Program-made: the position numbers and the translations under genes
In this document: one piece after another, positions 49,233 through 49,332 of the stretch
How the letters are laid out: each line of letters opens with the position of its first letter
How positions within the stretch are numbered: position 1 is the stretch's first letter
Notes under the pieces: generated by a model
What the model saw: the letters and a program-made list of their open reading frames with translations, nothing else
Database searches by the model: none
What the model was told of the DNA's origin: nothing
Assembly (NCBI GenBank): GCA_944326765.1
Contig: CALVFE010000005.1
Coordinates: 1-49,332, forward strand
Length of the DNA: 49,332 nucleotides
DNA from: an uncultured Elusimicrobiales bacterium
GTDB lineage: Bacteria; Elusimicrobiota; Elusimicrobia; Elusimicrobiales; Elusimicrobiaceae
Reading direction: 5' to 3'

Positions 49233-49332
49233 AGCGGAAAAAGGCTTCCTTTTTGGATAGCGCGGCATTGCTCAAACAGTGTGGCCTAAAGGAATCGGAT
49301 TAATGGGCATAGAGTCGGGAGGCCAACCTTTG

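Larger units (their letters stand above)
48814..49322. repeat. Three copies of a 59-base intergenic repeat
   Basis: Copies at 48814-48872, 48903-48961 and 49264-49322, all in the same direction. The shared core is AACAGTGTGGCCTAAA (AATAGTGTGGCTTAAA in copy 1), a variable stretch, then TTAACGGGCATAGAGT with small changes. No open frame runs through them. They look like a family of dispersed intergenic elements. Confidence 0.8.

Noticed and set aside
1-49332. CRISPR array
   Set aside because: No run of equally spaced identical repeats was seen; the three 18-mers at 261-505 are unevenly spaced and too far apart.

Overview
This window is bacterial chromosome, Gram-negative in character (outer-membrane barrel protein, periplasmic nucleotidases, a type IV pilin-like protein). 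The pilin N-terminus, the compact operons and the mix of housekeeping genes most resemble Elusimicrobiota (Elusimicrobium-like). That placement is from memory of the families, not from a search.

Layout. (1) Bases 1-8100 are an AT-richer accessory island. It holds the start of a probable filamentous-phage-type (gene II/X) replication protein with three direct repeats in front of it, then an unknown 277-aa protein. An ATP-dependent restriction-modification locus follows, with two methyltransferase-like proteins and a helicase carrying an N-terminal GIY-YIG-like domain. Two small proteins follow, one winged-helix-like and one GIY-YIG-like. Two stretches in this locus (2166-2447 and 7631-7740) are full of nested and interleaved inverted repeats and look like structured leader RNAs. 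The island abuts the 3' side of a tRNA-Val(GAC) gene. (2) Bases 8512-9567 hold no convincing gene but contain a candidate structured RNA whose terminator competes with an alternative fold. (3) Bases 9568-20336 carry dnaE, a NUDIX protein, a pilin, an operon of HAD phosphatase, membrane protein, lipid kinase and SNase-like nuclease, then alaS, a tRNA-Tyr gene and an odd tRNA-Tyr-bounded copy beside it. (4) Bases 20337-34303 are mutS-mutL, hpt-ftsH, glmM-pdxJ-glmS-acpS-nnrD, an alpha/beta hydrolase and a gph-like phosphatase, all on +. (5) Bases 34324-40071 are a minus-strand run: nadK, recN, two small paralogous membrane proteins, an outer-membrane protein and a glycerate kinase. (6) Bases 40199-47749 hold nifU-nifS (Fe-S assembly), three tandem 5'-nucleotidase paralogs (the third has lost its catalytic residues) and a dihydrouridine synthase. 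(7) rplM-rpsI closes the coding part, and 48763-49332 is a cluster of intergenic repeats.

The core genes serve replication (dnaE), mismatch and recombinational repair (mutSL, recN), translation (alaS, tRNAs, dus, rplM, rpsI), cell-envelope precursor supply (glmM, glmS), cofactors (pdxJ, nadK, nnrD, acpS) and protein quality control (ftsH). Promoters that can be seen tend to be extended -10 elements (TGN plus TATAAT-like) with poor -35 boxes. In several cases the -10 lies so close to the ATG that a leaderless transcript is likely.

The best candidate for an undescribed system is the restriction locus with its pseudoknot-like RNA leader at 2166-2447. The tRNA-Tyr-like cassette at 19879-20036 is the second.
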